Shown: positions 1 through 6,922, counted from the first letter of the stretch. The stretch: 11,836 nt of DNA from Candidatus Gastranaerophilales bacterium (GCA_910586855.1 CAJUJH010000006.1:1-11836); one strand, 5' to 3'. Numbers and translations: made by a program. The notes: generated by a model not told the origin, from the sequence alone.

Positions 1-55
1 TTCCGCATAAAAAGCTTATATATACTGTATCTGCGACTATTTGCTTTAAAAAATC
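1..55. repeat. Terminal overlap of a circular contig (copy 1)
   Basis: These 55 bases are identical to 11782-11836. The GNAT reading frame continues without interruption from 11834 into position 54 onward, so the repeat is best read as an assembly overlap of a circular molecule, not a biological terminal repeat. The unique circle is 11,781 bp. A true 55-bp direct terminal repeat on linear DNA is the alternative, but a gene split by the ends argues against it. Confidence 0.9.
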
Positions 56-287
56 AGCCCGCGGCAAAACAGCAATAATAGGGGCAAAAAGCTTATTATT
101 ACACGCTTTTAATACATTAAATATCTATAAAATTAAGGCAGAATGCTATTTTGATAATATTTATACGCCAAATTTCCTTACTAAGCTTGGATTTCAACAC
201 GAAGCAACTTTGAAAAACGAAACTATTGTTAACAACACGCCGAAAAATATTGAAATTTGGAGTATATTTAATCCCAAATTTATATAA
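1..287 (+). CDS. GNAT-fold acetyltransferase-like protein, C-terminal part (gene crosses the join)
   Basis: This is the rest of the gene that starts at 11532; codon 102 lies at 54-56 and the TAA stop at 285-287, giving a 178-residue protein. Visible GNAT features are a beta strand into the acetyl-CoA loop region (ARGKTAIIGAKSLL, about residues 103-116), a helix ending in LNIYKIKAECYFDN, and the late motif NFLTKLGFQHEATL, which matches the usual 'N..s..l.kk.GF..EG' pattern. The pyrophosphate-binding loop R-G-K-T-A-I departs from the R/Q-x-x-G-x-G/A consensus, so catalysis is uncertain. It lies 82 bases upstream of the capsid gene on the same strand, so it may be part of the head operon. T7 gp13, an internal virion protein, belongs to a GNAT-like family (DUF2833); a virion role is therefore possible alongside a modifying-enzyme role. 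Confidence 0.85.
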   Translation, partial: PHKKLIYTVSATICFKKSARGKTAIIGAKSLLLHAFNTLNIYKIKAECYFDNIYTPNFLTKLGFQHEATLKNETIVNNTPKNIEIWSIFNPKFI

Positions 288-369
288 AAAGCCTTTAAAA
301 CCCTTTAGTAGCAAAGCTTTATCCCCAATTCTCATATATATGTAGTATTTTTAAAAGAAAGGAAATTTT

Positions 370-1230
370 ATGACAGATGAAACCGTAAAGTCAGACTATG
401 AGGCATTTAAGAGAGAGGTTTGGAGCCAAAAATTAAATGCCGGGCTTGATAAAAACTGCGTAATGCTGCAGTGCGTAAACCGCGACTATCAAGCGGATGC
501 AGACAAGGGCACAAGCCAAATCAATATTATAACGCCGCTTGAGGTTACAACCGGGGCATATTCCGGCTCTATCGACTCATATGGCGCGGCGGAGAGCGAA
601 AAGAAAACGCTGAAACTAGACCAGAGCGTGTATTTTGGCTTTAGTGTACCGGATATAAACCAGGCGCAAAGCAATGTTAACATACTTGATACGATAGTAA
701 ATAAGGCTAAAAGCGCTGTGGAGACTGCAATTGACAAGTATTTATTCAGTGAATCAAAAAATGCTGCAGCAGATAATGTTATAGGAAGTGATTCCGCCCT
801 CCAGGCGCTGACTTCAGACACAATTTATGCCCAATTTGTAAAGCTTGCAAAATTGCTGAAATCTTCCGGTGCAATTACATCTGAAAAGCAAGGCTGGGTT
901 GTGATTCACCCCGATGTAGAAGAGCTTTTGCTTCTTTGCAGCGAATTTACAAATGCAGCAAATCTAGGCGACAAAACGCTTTCAAGTGGTTCTATAGGTA
1001 AAATTGCAGGGCTGGAAGTATTTGTGAGCAATAATGTAGGCAAAGATACAGACAGCTATACGATTTTAGCCGGTACAAAAGATGCAATAACGTATGCCTC
1101 ACAAATCAAAAAAATCGAGACATTAAGAGCACAAAGCTCGTTTTCATCAATTGTAAGAGGGCTATATACCTTTGGCTCATTGACTTTAAACCCGTCTGCC
1201 TTAGCTGTAATTAAAGCCAGCATTGAATAA
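370..1230 (+). CDS. Major capsid protein, HK97 fold (P22/N4-like podovirus type)
   Basis: Builds the icosahedral head. The 286-residue product has the layout of HK97-fold coat proteins. An N-terminal helical stretch is followed by a Ser/Thr-rich strand region resembling the E-loop (about 48-90), a long helix (about 103-128, the spine), and GWVVIHPDVEELLLL (175-189), which is the usual strand-helix start of the A domain. Next come SIGKIAGLEVFVSNNVG (208-224) and a C-terminal block, YTILAGTKDAITYASQIKK (230-248) followed by VRGLYTFGSLTLNP, which is typical of coat proteins. The start is preceded by GAAAGGA at 357-363. No cleavable delta-domain or prohead protease is visible, so a separate scaffold is expected; the next gene fits. 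No clear promoter is seen between 288 and 369, so it may be co-transcribed with the GNAT gene. Confidence 0.88.
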   Translation: MTDETVKSDYEAFKREVWSQKLNAGLDKNCVMLQCVNRDYQADADKGTSQINIITPLEVTTGAYSGSIDSYGAAESEKKTLKLDQSVYFGFSVPDINQAQSNVNILDTIVNKAKSAVETAIDKYLFSESKNAAADNVIGSDSALQALTSDTIYAQFVKLAKLLKSSGAITSEKQGWVVIHPDVEELLLLCSEFTNAANLGDKTLSSGSIGKIAGLEVFVSNNVGKDTDSYTILAGTKDAITYASQIKKIETLRAQSSFSSIVRGLYTFGSLTLNPSALAVIKASIE

Positions 1231-1244
1231 AAGGAGAATTTAAA

Positions 1245-1865
1245 ATGAATAATTATCTTAATAATTCTTTACAAAATAGCTTTAACCCGGGACACAGATG
1301 CAACTTAAACCTTCAAGAGCACCTCAAATACGTTGATACACTGGTTTTATTGAAAATTATTGATACACAAACGGGAGAATCAATAAAACAAAATATGGCA
1401 GCAACCTTCAATAACAATGGTGTATCAAACCAAACCGGGTGGAATTTAAATCAATACAATGCTTTTAAGGATAGCAGTCTACAAAAACCCAATATTGAAG
1501 CTGATTTTGATATTTCAAAAAGCGAATTTCTAAAAGCGCGCGAGTGTCTTTTAAATTACCTTCAAAAGCTTGATATTGAGCTCAATAGAGAGGATTTAAA
1601 AAATATTGAAGCGGTGGTTTTGGAATTGGAAAAGGCGGCACTTTTAAGGCAGCAGGCAAAAAACAGCGAAAATGCTTTTGAACTCTTAAATAAGAACAAT
1701 GAAATTGCCAAAGAACGTTTAATGACAGGCTCAATGCAGGGTTCCGGGATTCAAAATCCGCCAAACAAAACCTTTTCGCGCGATGAAATTGCTAAAATGA
1801 GCACGGCTGAATTTATTAAAAATGAACCAATCATCAATTACCAGCTGCAAAATGGCTTATTATAA
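1245..1865 (+). CDS. Probable scaffolding / head assembly protein
   Basis: This 206-residue protein has a polar, Asn-rich N-terminus, a helical charged middle (about residues 85-160, with coiled-coil-like LNREDLKNIEAVVLELEKAA), and the C-terminal signature FSRDEIAKMSTAEFIKNE (177-194) ending in an NGLL tail. The form 'tR.eIakMs.eEf.knE..I..q...G.i' is common at the C-terminus of phage head-gene neighbours annotated as scaffold or hypothetical. A perfect AAGGAG (1231-1236) sits 8 bases before ATG and the gene starts 14 bases after the capsid stop, so the two are translated together. The position is unusual: scaffolds normally precede the capsid gene. A minor head protein is the main alternative. 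Its transcript probably ends at the hairpin at 1937-1990. Confidence 0.6.
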   Translation: MNNYLNNSLQNSFNPGHRCNLNLQEHLKYVDTLVLLKIIDTQTGESIKQNMAATFNNNGVSNQTGWNLNQYNAFKDSSLQKPNIEADFDISKSEFLKARECLLNYLQKLDIELNREDLKNIEAVVLELEKAALLRQQAKNSENAFELLNKNNEIAKERLMTGSMQGSGIQNPPNKTFSRDEIAKMSTAEFIKNEPIINYQLQNGLL

Positions 1866-1936
1866 AGCTTTTAGTTGTTTTAATTTATAACCCCTGTTTA
1901 CATAATATCTATTATCATTACATTTCATCTAGAAAT

Positions 1937-1990
1937 AAAACAGGGTATAAAATCAATAATAATTATAAACATTTTTATGCCCTGTTTTTT
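1937..1990 (+). terminator. Intrinsic terminator after the head operon
   Basis: The left arm 1937-1952 (AAAACAGGGTATAAAA) pairs with 1973-1988 over 16 positions with one G.U pair, closing a 20-base loop. The right arm ends in six T residues (1985-1990). An upstream CCCTGTTT (1892-1899) could instead capture AAACAGGG (1938-1945), giving a competing hairpin. Confidence 0.75.
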
Positions 1991-2056
1991 ATTAAAAAAT
2001 TAAAAAACAAATTACAATAAAATTTTTAAGTATGCTGAACGATTCAAAACACAATA

Positions 2057-2085
2057 AGGAAAATAAAAAGGGGCGTTTCCACCCC
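2057..2085 (-). terminator. Minus-strand intrinsic terminator with GNRA tetraloop
   Basis: Read on the minus strand, 2085-2070 is GGGGTGGAAACGCCCC: a six-pair stem (one U.G) closed by a GAAA tetraloop, followed at once by TTTTTATTTTCC. On the plus strand the same hairpin has no U tract. No minus-strand gene lies upstream within reach, which implies an unannotated minus-strand transcript. Confidence 0.65.
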
Positions 2086-2114
2086 ATTCGCATACTAGCC
2101 GAAGCATTAACAAC
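2062..2114 (-). ncRNA. Candidate short minus-strand RNA
   Basis: An extended -10 sequence on the minus strand (TGATATGAT, plus-strand positions 2129-2121) would start a transcript near 2114 that ends at the GNRA-loop terminator near 2062, giving an RNA of roughly 50 nt. It contains TTCG and CGAA arms that can form a second small stem. No good -35 element is visible, so the promoter rests on the extended -10 alone. Its strand is opposite to the packaging operon, just upstream of the small terminase, so it could be a cis antisense to that leader or act in trans. Confidence 0.3.
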
Positions 2115-2189
2115 ACATTAATCATATCACATTGAACAAATATGAACATGGATTGTTAAGAAATATTAAGAAAATCGGAAAGAGGAGAT

Positions 2190-2618
2190 ATGAATGACGC
2201 TGATAACAAGCAAAAACAACGCAGATTCTTAGAAGAGTATTCTAATACCCTTGATATAAAAGCATCTGCGCTTGCTGCCGGGTACAAAAAGCAAACGGCA
2301 GTAGCAAATGTGCGTAATTTGCTAAAAAATCCCAAGGCGGTAAAGGAGCTAAAAGCAATCTGTGACAGCAAAGCCGCCCATTTAGAAATATGCCCCGGGT
2401 ACATAATTTTTGGTTATTTGAAAATTCTGGACTGGGCGCTTGATTTAGACGATTATGGCAAGCCAAATGATGCTGCGCTTGGATTAAGGGCATTGGATGG
2501 GCTTGTAAAACAGCTGGGATACAGTTTTTCGGATTCTAACGCAAAAGAGCCCGAAAAAACTACCGATATGCCGGCTATAGTCACTTCTATAAAGGGTTTA
2601 GACCCTAATAAAATTTAA
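2190..2618 (+). CDS. terS: Terminase small subunit
   Basis: Recognises phage DNA for packaging and regulates the large subunit. The 142-residue product has the classic small-terminase N-terminus: KQRRFLEEYSNTLDIKASA then ALAAGYKKQTAVANVRNLL (residues 8-45), a helix-turn-helix of the 'R.F..EY....n...Aa..AGY....A...a..LL.np' type. A helical segment (about 69-111, with GLRALDGLVKQLG) follows and suits oligomerisation. The acidic/polar tail may contact the large subunit. The frame is closed by a TAA at 2157-2159, so ATG 2190 is the only usable start. AGGAG (2183-2187) is only two bases from it, and the GGAA at 2177-2180 may be used instead. Portal and large terminase follow. Confidence 0.85.
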   Translation: MNDADNKQKQRRFLEEYSNTLDIKASALAAGYKKQTAVANVRNLLKNPKAVKELKAICDSKAAHLEICPGYIIFGYLKILDWALDLDDYGKPNDAALGLRALDGLVKQLGYSFSDSNAKEPEKTTDMPAIVTSIKGLDPNKI

Positions 2619-2633
2619 ACTGAAAGGAAATTT

Positions 2634-4220
2634 ATGCACCAAATTGATATAAATACACTAAATGCCCTGCCTATGAAGATTTCCAAGCTATTTGACAAGC
2701 TAAATACTGATAGGGCGGAACAATTAGCTGATATCAACACTGTTAAATCCTGTATTTACAATACTTCACGCGGTAATTACAATAATAAAAATTTTAAACT
2801 GCCTGATATTTATGAACAGGCGCAAACCCTGAAAGCACATATATTAGAGAGTATTGCATCCCATCCGGAGGGGTTGTTTGATGTTTCCCCCGGGGAATTA
2901 AAATTTTCACAAAATGCCAAAAAGCAAAAAATAATGCTTGTTTCAGCGCTTGAAAATATGAAAATGACCGATAAACTTGAAGGAATTGTAAATGATTTGG
3001 TAGAATGCGGCGAAAGCATTGTTTTTATTGGCTGGAAAAAGATTTACAAAAAAATCAGAAGGGCAGTTTCAGATAAGGGAAAAATTACCTTTATTGCAGA
3101 TAATAAGCTGGTTTACGACGGTCCTGCGCTCAAGCGGGTGGCGCCTGAAGATTTTGTTTTTGATACAAAAACTGATTTTGAAAATGCGGCGAAAATTTTT
3201 AGGTATAAATGCACACTAGAAGAGCTTTTTGAGGATAAAAACAATAACTTTATTACAAACGAAATTAAAGAAGAATTAATGAATTTACAAGAGTCTTCAT
3301 TGGACAAGATGTGTCAAAAGCTTGACATACTTGAATATTGGGGAGATATAAAATCAGAAAACGGCGAGATTATTAAGAATCAGCTTGTTGTAACGGTGCA
3401 AAACCGCTTTATAATTCGCTTAGAAGATAATCCATATTTAAATTCACCGTTTATTTATGCAAATATTATTGAAAACCCTTTCACAGGGCGGGGAATAAGC
3501 CCCTTGCGTGCTGCAATTGACCTAAATAGCGCCGCTAACGACATTTTAAATACGCAGCTCAAAGCCTATTCTTTAATTGTAAATCCCCCATATTTAGCGC
3601 CAAAAGGGGCTTTTAGGGGTGAACAAAATGTGAAGCCCGGAAAAATTATCGAGTATGATTCTGCGCTGCTGCCCCAGATGCCGACACCGCTGAATTTCAG
3701 TCAAGCGCTTTGCGGGTGGGACTTTATAAGGTATTTTAAGAGCTCAATTGAAAGCACCACGGGTGTTTTTAAGACTATGGGCGGGGAGTTGGAAGCGCAA
3801 AATCGTTCTGCTACAGAACTTAACATGACATCATACGGGCAAAGTGCACGTTTAAATATGGTTTTGGATGTTATAAACCGCAAAATCATTCTGCCAATTG
3901 TGCAAAAGACAGCTGACACTATTGCAAATTTTAGATTTGGAACAGAAGAGCTTTTGTATCGGGCTGCAGGCGAGATAAGGATGTTAGAAATCACTGATGA
4001 TGTGCGTTTTGGCGATTATATTTACAGATACAGCGACCGAAAAGCCGCTCTGGAGCGCAGAAACAGAGAGAGGGAACTTGTAAAACTCTTGACAGGCTTT
4101 GCCAATATGGGAGAAGTAGCCTCTAAAATCAATTGGGAAGAGTGTTTTAAGCTTGCTTTGGGAAATTTAGGGGTGGAAAATGTCCAATTATACTTAAAAG
4201 AGAATGTTTCAGGCGTTTAA
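2634..4220 (+). CDS. Portal protein (P22/T7-like podovirus type)
   Basis: Forms the twelve-part ring at one head vertex through which DNA passes. The 528-residue length and sequence fit podovirus portals. An N-terminal helical part (1-120) leads to PEDFVFDTKTDFENAAKIFR (171-190), a typical portal strand-turn motif. The central ENPFTGRGISPLRAAIDLNS (280-299) is the clip/stem-entry region. The segment 375-430, with TGVFKTMGGELEAQNRSATE, marks the long wing helices near the crown. A basic and charged C-terminal helix (about 463-490) follows. The start has AAAGGAAA (2623-2630) four bases before ATG. The gap from terS is 15 bases and the gap to terL is 24, so the three are one operon. No protease or fused head-morphogenesis domain is seen. 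Confidence 0.88.
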   Translation: MHQIDINTLNALPMKISKLFDKLNTDRAEQLADINTVKSCIYNTSRGNYNNKNFKLPDIYEQAQTLKAHILESIASHPEGLFDVSPGELKFSQNAKKQKIMLVSALENMKMTDKLEGIVNDLVECGESIVFIGWKKIYKKIRRAVSDKGKITFIADNKLVYDGPALKRVAPEDFVFDTKTDFENAAKIFRYKCTLEELFEDKNNNFITNEIKEELMNLQESSLDKMCQKLDILEYWGDIKSENGEIIKNQLVVTVQNRFIIRLEDNPYLNSPFIYANIIENPFTGRGISPLRAAIDLNSAANDILNTQLKAYSLIVNPPYLAPKGAFRGEQNVKPGKIIEYDSALLPQMPTPLNFSQALCGWDFIRYFKSSIESTTGVFKTMGGELEAQNRSATELNMTSYGQSARLNMVLDVINRKIILPIVQKTADTIANFRFGTEELLYRAAGEIRMLEITDDVRFGDYIYRYSDRKAALERRNRERELVKLLTGFANMGEVASKINWEECFKLALGNLGVENVQLYLKENVSGV

Positions 4221-4244
4221 AACCATGAAAAGGATTGCAGGACA

Positions 4245-5534
4245 ATGGAATACAGTTTATTAAAAAGTCAAAAAAAATTTTTAGAGGTGCCGCATGGGCT
4301 GGATATGGACGTCTGCGTGTATCAGGGCGGTTTTGGTTCAGGTAAAACCTGGGCAGGCTCTTTGCTTGGAGTGCTTTTGGCACTAAAATTCCCTGGAATT
4401 ACCGGGCTTGTGGGTGCACAAACTTACTCACTTGTAAGAGACACAACGCTTTCCACCTACTTTGAACATCTGGAAAATTTTGGAATGCAAGAGGGCAGGG
4501 ACTATTTTTTTAACAAGAGCGCTCAAAAATTAGAATTTAAAAACGGCTCTGTAGTTTTGTTTCGGCACTTTGACGAGCCAAATAAGCTGAAATCACTAAA
4601 TTTGGGCTTTGTCGAGATAGAGGAAATGAGCGATATACCTTATTCTACGTTTAAAATGCTGCTCGGGCGGATGCGCCAGCACATCCGCCCATCCTGGAAA
4701 GGCTTTAAATACAGGGTTTTCGGGCATACAAACCCTGAAAATCAAAGAGGCTGGATATATAAGACATTTGTATCGTCTAAATTACCTAATTTTAGGCTAA
4801 TTCAGGCACCTTCAACCGAAAATACCCATCTCCCTAAAACATATTTAGAAAATATGAAAAATTTGTATGATGAAAATTACTACAAAATCAATGTTTTAGG
4901 GCAATTTGACGATTCTGCTTCAAATTTGGTTGTAAAAAATTTTGAGGAAGAAAACGTCAAAGAATTAAGCTATATAAGGGATTTACCCCTGCATATCAGC
5001 TGTGATTTCAACGTAGACCCGATGTGTTGGATTTTAGGGTATAAAGATGCAAACAGAGTCTACTTTATAGACGAAATAGTACTTGAAAACACAACAACGG
5101 TGCAGGCTTGCGAAGAATTTTTCCGCAGATATTCCACACAGCGCGGCAGGATAATAATTAACGGCGATGCATCAGGCGATAATCGTTCTTGCACAAGCGA
5201 ATACACGAATTATGTGCTTATGAAAAAGTGTTTGTCCGGTTTTGGCTTTAGGGCTGTAGATATTGAAATCAGAGGGTTTAACCCTCCTATTAAAAATAGA
5301 ATAAGCGCTTTTAATTGTATGGTAAAAAACCAAAAAGGCTTGCGAAGACTGTTTATTGACCCTAAATGTAAAAAACTTTTGTATAATATTGAAAATTTAA
5401 AATACCGAGAAGGCTCATCAATACTGGATTTACCGGCTTATACAAGCATACGCCAAAACCCGGAGACAAAATTTCTGGGTCACCCTTTTGATGCTGCAAG
5501 CTATCTTGTAGAGTATTATTTCCCGGTTTGCTGA
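4245..5534 (+). CDS. terL: Terminase large subunit (ATPase and nuclease)
   Basis: Packaging motor that cuts and pumps DNA into the prohead through the portal. The 429-residue product carries both domains. In the ATPase domain, Walker A is GGFGSGKT (28-35), and a Walker B-like strand LGFVEIEE (120-127) supplies acidic residues. GHTNPEN (160-166) sits where the coupling motif is expected. In the RNase H-like nuclease, three acidic positions are visible: D254 in ISCDFNVDP, D308 in IINGDASGD and D415 in GHPFDAASYLVEYYF. All key residues look intact, so the enzyme should be active. The closest pattern is the PBSX/Terminase_3-like group. ATG 4245 is chosen because residues 4-14 match the usual N-terminal LL.SQKKFLE adenine-binding segment. 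Ribosome binding is modest (AGGA at 4239-4242, or AAGGA about ten bases upstream). Confidence 0.93.
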   Translation: MEYSLLKSQKKFLEVPHGLDMDVCVYQGGFGSGKTWAGSLLGVLLALKFPGITGLVGAQTYSLVRDTTLSTYFEHLENFGMQEGRDYFFNKSAQKLEFKNGSVVLFRHFDEPNKLKSLNLGFVEIEEMSDIPYSTFKMLLGRMRQHIRPSWKGFKYRVFGHTNPENQRGWIYKTFVSSKLPNFRLIQAPSTENTHLPKTYLENMKNLYDENYYKINVLGQFDDSASNLVVKNFEEENVKELSYIRDLPLHISCDFNVDPMCWILGYKDANRVYFIDEIVLENTTTVQACEEFFRRYSTQRGRIIINGDASGDNRSCTSEYTNYVLMKKCLSGFGFRAVDIEIRGFNPPIKNRISAFNCMVKNQKGLRRLFIDPKCKKLLYNIENLKYREGSSILDLPAYTSIRQNPETKFLGHPFDAASYLVEYYFPVC

Positions 5535-5595
5535 ATTTAAATTTGAATCCGGGAGTCAAGATTGGCATGGGTTTTTGTGGATTTTTGCCCGTATC

Positions 5596-5640
5596 TTCAT
5601 AAAAATTCATAAAAGTTAATTAAAGTTAATGTAAAAAGGT
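5596..5640. repeat. Phased 10-bp repeats TT(C/A)AT + A-run
   Basis: TTCAT occurs at 5596 and 5606, and TTAAT at 5616 and 5626, each followed by A-rich sequence, so the period is exactly 10 bp over four units. An A-run phased to the helical repeat is expected to bend DNA. It lies between terL and the small membrane protein and ends at that gene's ribosome-binding site (AAAAAGG, 5633-5639). Confidence 0.6.
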
Positions 5641-5648
5641 AAAAAATA

Positions 5649-5891
5649 ATGGAAAATTTTGAAATTTTAATGAGCTATTCACCAGTCGTAATGCTGGTTT
5701 TAGTATATTTTATACAATTAAAAATATTTGTTACGCCGCAGGAGCTGGAGAAAAAACATAGAGAAATTCTGCTGGATGCCGAAAAACGCTTTGCTGCAAG
5801 CATTAGCGTTAATGGCTTAAAAGAACAAATTGATGAAATTAAAGAAAAAATAGACCAGATTTATAACCTGTTCTTAACCAATAATTCATAG
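5649..5891 (+). CDS. Small single-span membrane protein with coiled-coil tail
   Basis: The 80-residue product has one hydrophobic segment (about residues 8-28, SPVVMLVLVYFIQLKIF) followed by a charged helical tail (31-74) with heptad-like spacing: LEKKHREILLDAEKRF, then LKEQIDEIKEKIDQIYNLF. AAAAAGG (5633-5639) precedes ATG. Similar small proteins often sit near terminase genes in phages and are left as hypothetical. The shape resembles inner-membrane spanins and some holin-like proteins. No lysin or outer-membrane spanin partner is recognisable nearby, so a lysis role is only a suggestion. It ends 47 bases before the stop of the convergent minus-strand gene. Confidence 0.65.
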   Translation: MENFEILMSYSPVVMLVLVYFIQLKIFVTPQELEKKHREILLDAEKRFAASISVNGLKEQIDEIKEKIDQIYNLFLTNNS

Positions 5892-5938
5892 CTATATCAG
5901 GCTTTTGCTGTAAATTACGTTATGCAATAATTTTAAAA

Positions 5939-6481
5939 TTAATGTTTTTTAAAAAAATTTAGTATTGATTTTTGCCCTTTTAGCTCTTGTATCTGAACTT
6001 TTAGGGCATTAATTTCTAAATCTTTTTTCTTTAATTCTAAATTTAATTCGTGATATTTTTCTTGCCAGAATTTTACATTTTCTTTTTCTTCATTTCTAAG
6101 AATTTCCAGCTGTTTAAACCTGCCAGCTTCAACTGCCAGTTCTTCAATCCTTGAAATCAGCTGTAAAGTAACATCCTGAGAAGCTTTTTGAGTACTTTCA
6201 GAACCGTCGTTTTCCAGAATTTCCGCATTTATTACAGGAGATTCCGCTTCAAATTCATCTTTGATATTTTTTTGTAAAACCTGACGTGCAACCTTGTTTC
6301 TACGAGATTTCATATTAAAATTTCTTATTTCCTCTGCTTCTTTCCTGGAAATTACTATAACCTTACCCCCAGGTGTTTCTGCAGATTGCAGCTTGCCTTT
6401 GTCAATCCAGGAATATACAGAAGATTGGCTTAGTAAAAGCAATTCCTGAGCCTCAGGTATCGTTAATTTTAATTCATCCAT
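5939..6481 (-). CDS. MerR/excisionase-like HTH protein with coiled-coil tail (repressor or segregation factor)
   Basis: The 180-residue protein starts with a MerR/excisionase-type helix-turn-helix: LTIPEAQELLLLSQSSVYSW (6-25), a wing around TPGGKVIVISRKEA (36-49), then a basic patch (KSRRNKVARQVLQKNIK, 58-74). A linker (75-103) leads to a long coiled coil (about 104-170). This two-part design is seen in RacA of Bacillus, which links the chromosome to the cell pole, and in KfrA-type plasmid proteins. It could therefore serve partition or act as the lysogeny/copy repressor; the sequence does not decide. It is divergent from the replication region and shares overlapping promoters with it. TAGGAAC lies 6-12 bases before its ATG. 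It is the only regulator on this strand. Confidence 0.72.
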   Translation of the reverse strand: MDELKLTIPEAQELLLLSQSSVYSWIDKGKLQSAETPGGKVIVISRKEAEEIRNFNMKSRRNKVARQVLQKNIKDEFEAESPVINAEILENDGSESTQKASQDVTLQLISRIEELAVEAGRFKQLEILRNEEKENVKFWQEKYHELNLELKKKDLEINALKVQIQELKGQKSILNFFKKH

Positions 6482-6544
6482 TTTATGTTCCTATATTTTC
6501 TAAATAATTCTTAAAATTTCCTGTAATTAAGTGGAATTAATGAG

Positions 6545-6572
6545 ATAAAATAAGAAGCAAGCTCCTTGACAA
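6545..6572 (-). promoter_or_regulatory. Possible promoter for the HTH/coiled-coil gene
   Basis: On the minus strand TTGTCA (6572-6567) and TTTTAT (6550-6545) are 16 bases apart. The -35 overlaps the plus-strand TTGACA at 6566-6571, so the two divergent promoters would compete for polymerase. Confidence 0.4.
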
Positions 6573-6594
6573 AGATTGTAGCATGGAATAACAT
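6566..6594 (+). promoter_or_regulatory. Rightward promoter toward the replication gene
   Basis: A consensus -35 TTGACA (6566-6571), a 17-base spacer and TAACAT (6589-6594) as -10. Transcription would start near 6601 and make a leader of about 460 bases before rep. The -10 lies in the left arm of an inverted repeat. Confidence 0.6.
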
Positions 6595-6609
6595 TAAAAA
6601 GAATGTTAT
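6588..6609. promoter_or_regulatory. Operator-like inverted repeat over the -10 and start site
   Basis: ATAACATT (6588-6595) and AATGTTAT (6602-6609) are perfect 8-base inverted arms with a 6-base spacer. The left arm covers the -10 and the right arm covers the expected start. A bound dimer would block the rightward promoter; the divergent HTH protein is the obvious candidate. Confidence 0.5.
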
Positions 6610-6632
6610 GTGAAGAGAGTTGAAGAAAGTAG

Positions 6633-6872
6633 TTTAGTTGCCAGAAATTCAATATTCACAAGCAATTTCGCTTCAACCCTTTTTGTAATATTAGATTTTA
6701 CACTACAAATGCTAATTACGGCGATAATTGGAAAGCCGAAGGAGGAAGTTTTACTGCAATACCAGCTAAAAAGCACGGTTATGGAACGATTTTCACCAAT
6801 AGAAAATTGAGCTGCCGAAAATGCTTTAAATGCAATGTATTGGAGCTTTATGGAAAATTAGTATTCAGCTAA
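6633..6872 (+). pseudogene. Possible remnant of a small Cys-containing protein
   Basis: This frame stays open for 79 codons between a TAG (6630-6632) and TAA (6870-6872), but has no ATG or GTG and no TTG before its last fifth. Its second half reads like protein: NYGDNWKAEGGSFTAIPAKK, then KHGYGTIFTNRKLSCRKCFK, with a C-x2-C-x2-C cluster reminiscent of a small zinc-binding knuckle. It may have lost its start by mutation or use an unusual start (ATT at 6654). It may also be chance openness within the rep leader. I recognise no family. Confidence 0.25.
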
Positions 6873-6886
6873 ATGCCCATCTGAAA

Positions 6887-6922
6887 ACAAATAAAAAAGA
6901 AAAGTGCTCCAAACGAAGCACT
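6887..6922 (-). terminator. Terminator of the antisense RNA
   Basis: On the minus strand AGTGCT (6922-6917) pairs with AGCACT (6908-6903) around an 8-base loop. One G.U and one A-U pair extend it, and CTTTTCTTTTTTATTT follows. The plus strand lacks a U tract at this hairpin, so the direction is minus. Confidence 0.7.

Larger units (their letters stand above)
1866..2189. other. Intergenic region between head and packaging modules
   Basis: No convincing gene is present in these 324 bases. They hold a strong plus-strand terminator (1937-1990) with an upstream alternative arm (CCCTGTTT, 1892-1899), and a long-range inverted pair AGTATGC (2029-2035) / GCATACT (2090-2096), lengthened by GAA/TTC across a one-base bulge. 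They also hold a minus-strand terminator (2057-2085) with an extended -10 sequence on the same strand (2121-2129). A promoter for the small terminase must lie here if the plus-strand terminator is efficient, but I cannot point to a convincing one. Confidence 0.7.

Noticed and set aside
319..327. TTATCCCCA resembling a DnaA box
   Set aside because: One mismatch, single copy, and outside the iteron region; expected by chance in AT-rich sequence.
117..335. Minus-strand open frame opposite the GNAT C-terminus
   Set aside because: Shadow of the GNAT frame that is continuous across the circular join.
2593..2606. Small hairpin AGGGT-TTAG-ACCCT near the terS stop
   Set aside because: Not followed by a U tract; could slightly affect portal translation but nothing supports a defined role.
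5272..5286. Perfect inverted repeat GAGGGTT-T-AACCCTC
   Set aside because: Lies deep inside the large terminase coding region with no U tract or promoter around it; likely chance.
6610..6810. Plus-strand open frame starting with GTG, 66 codons
   Set aside because: No ribosome-binding site, start only about nine bases after the predicted transcript start, and residues look random. The frame read at 6633-6872 looks more protein-like.
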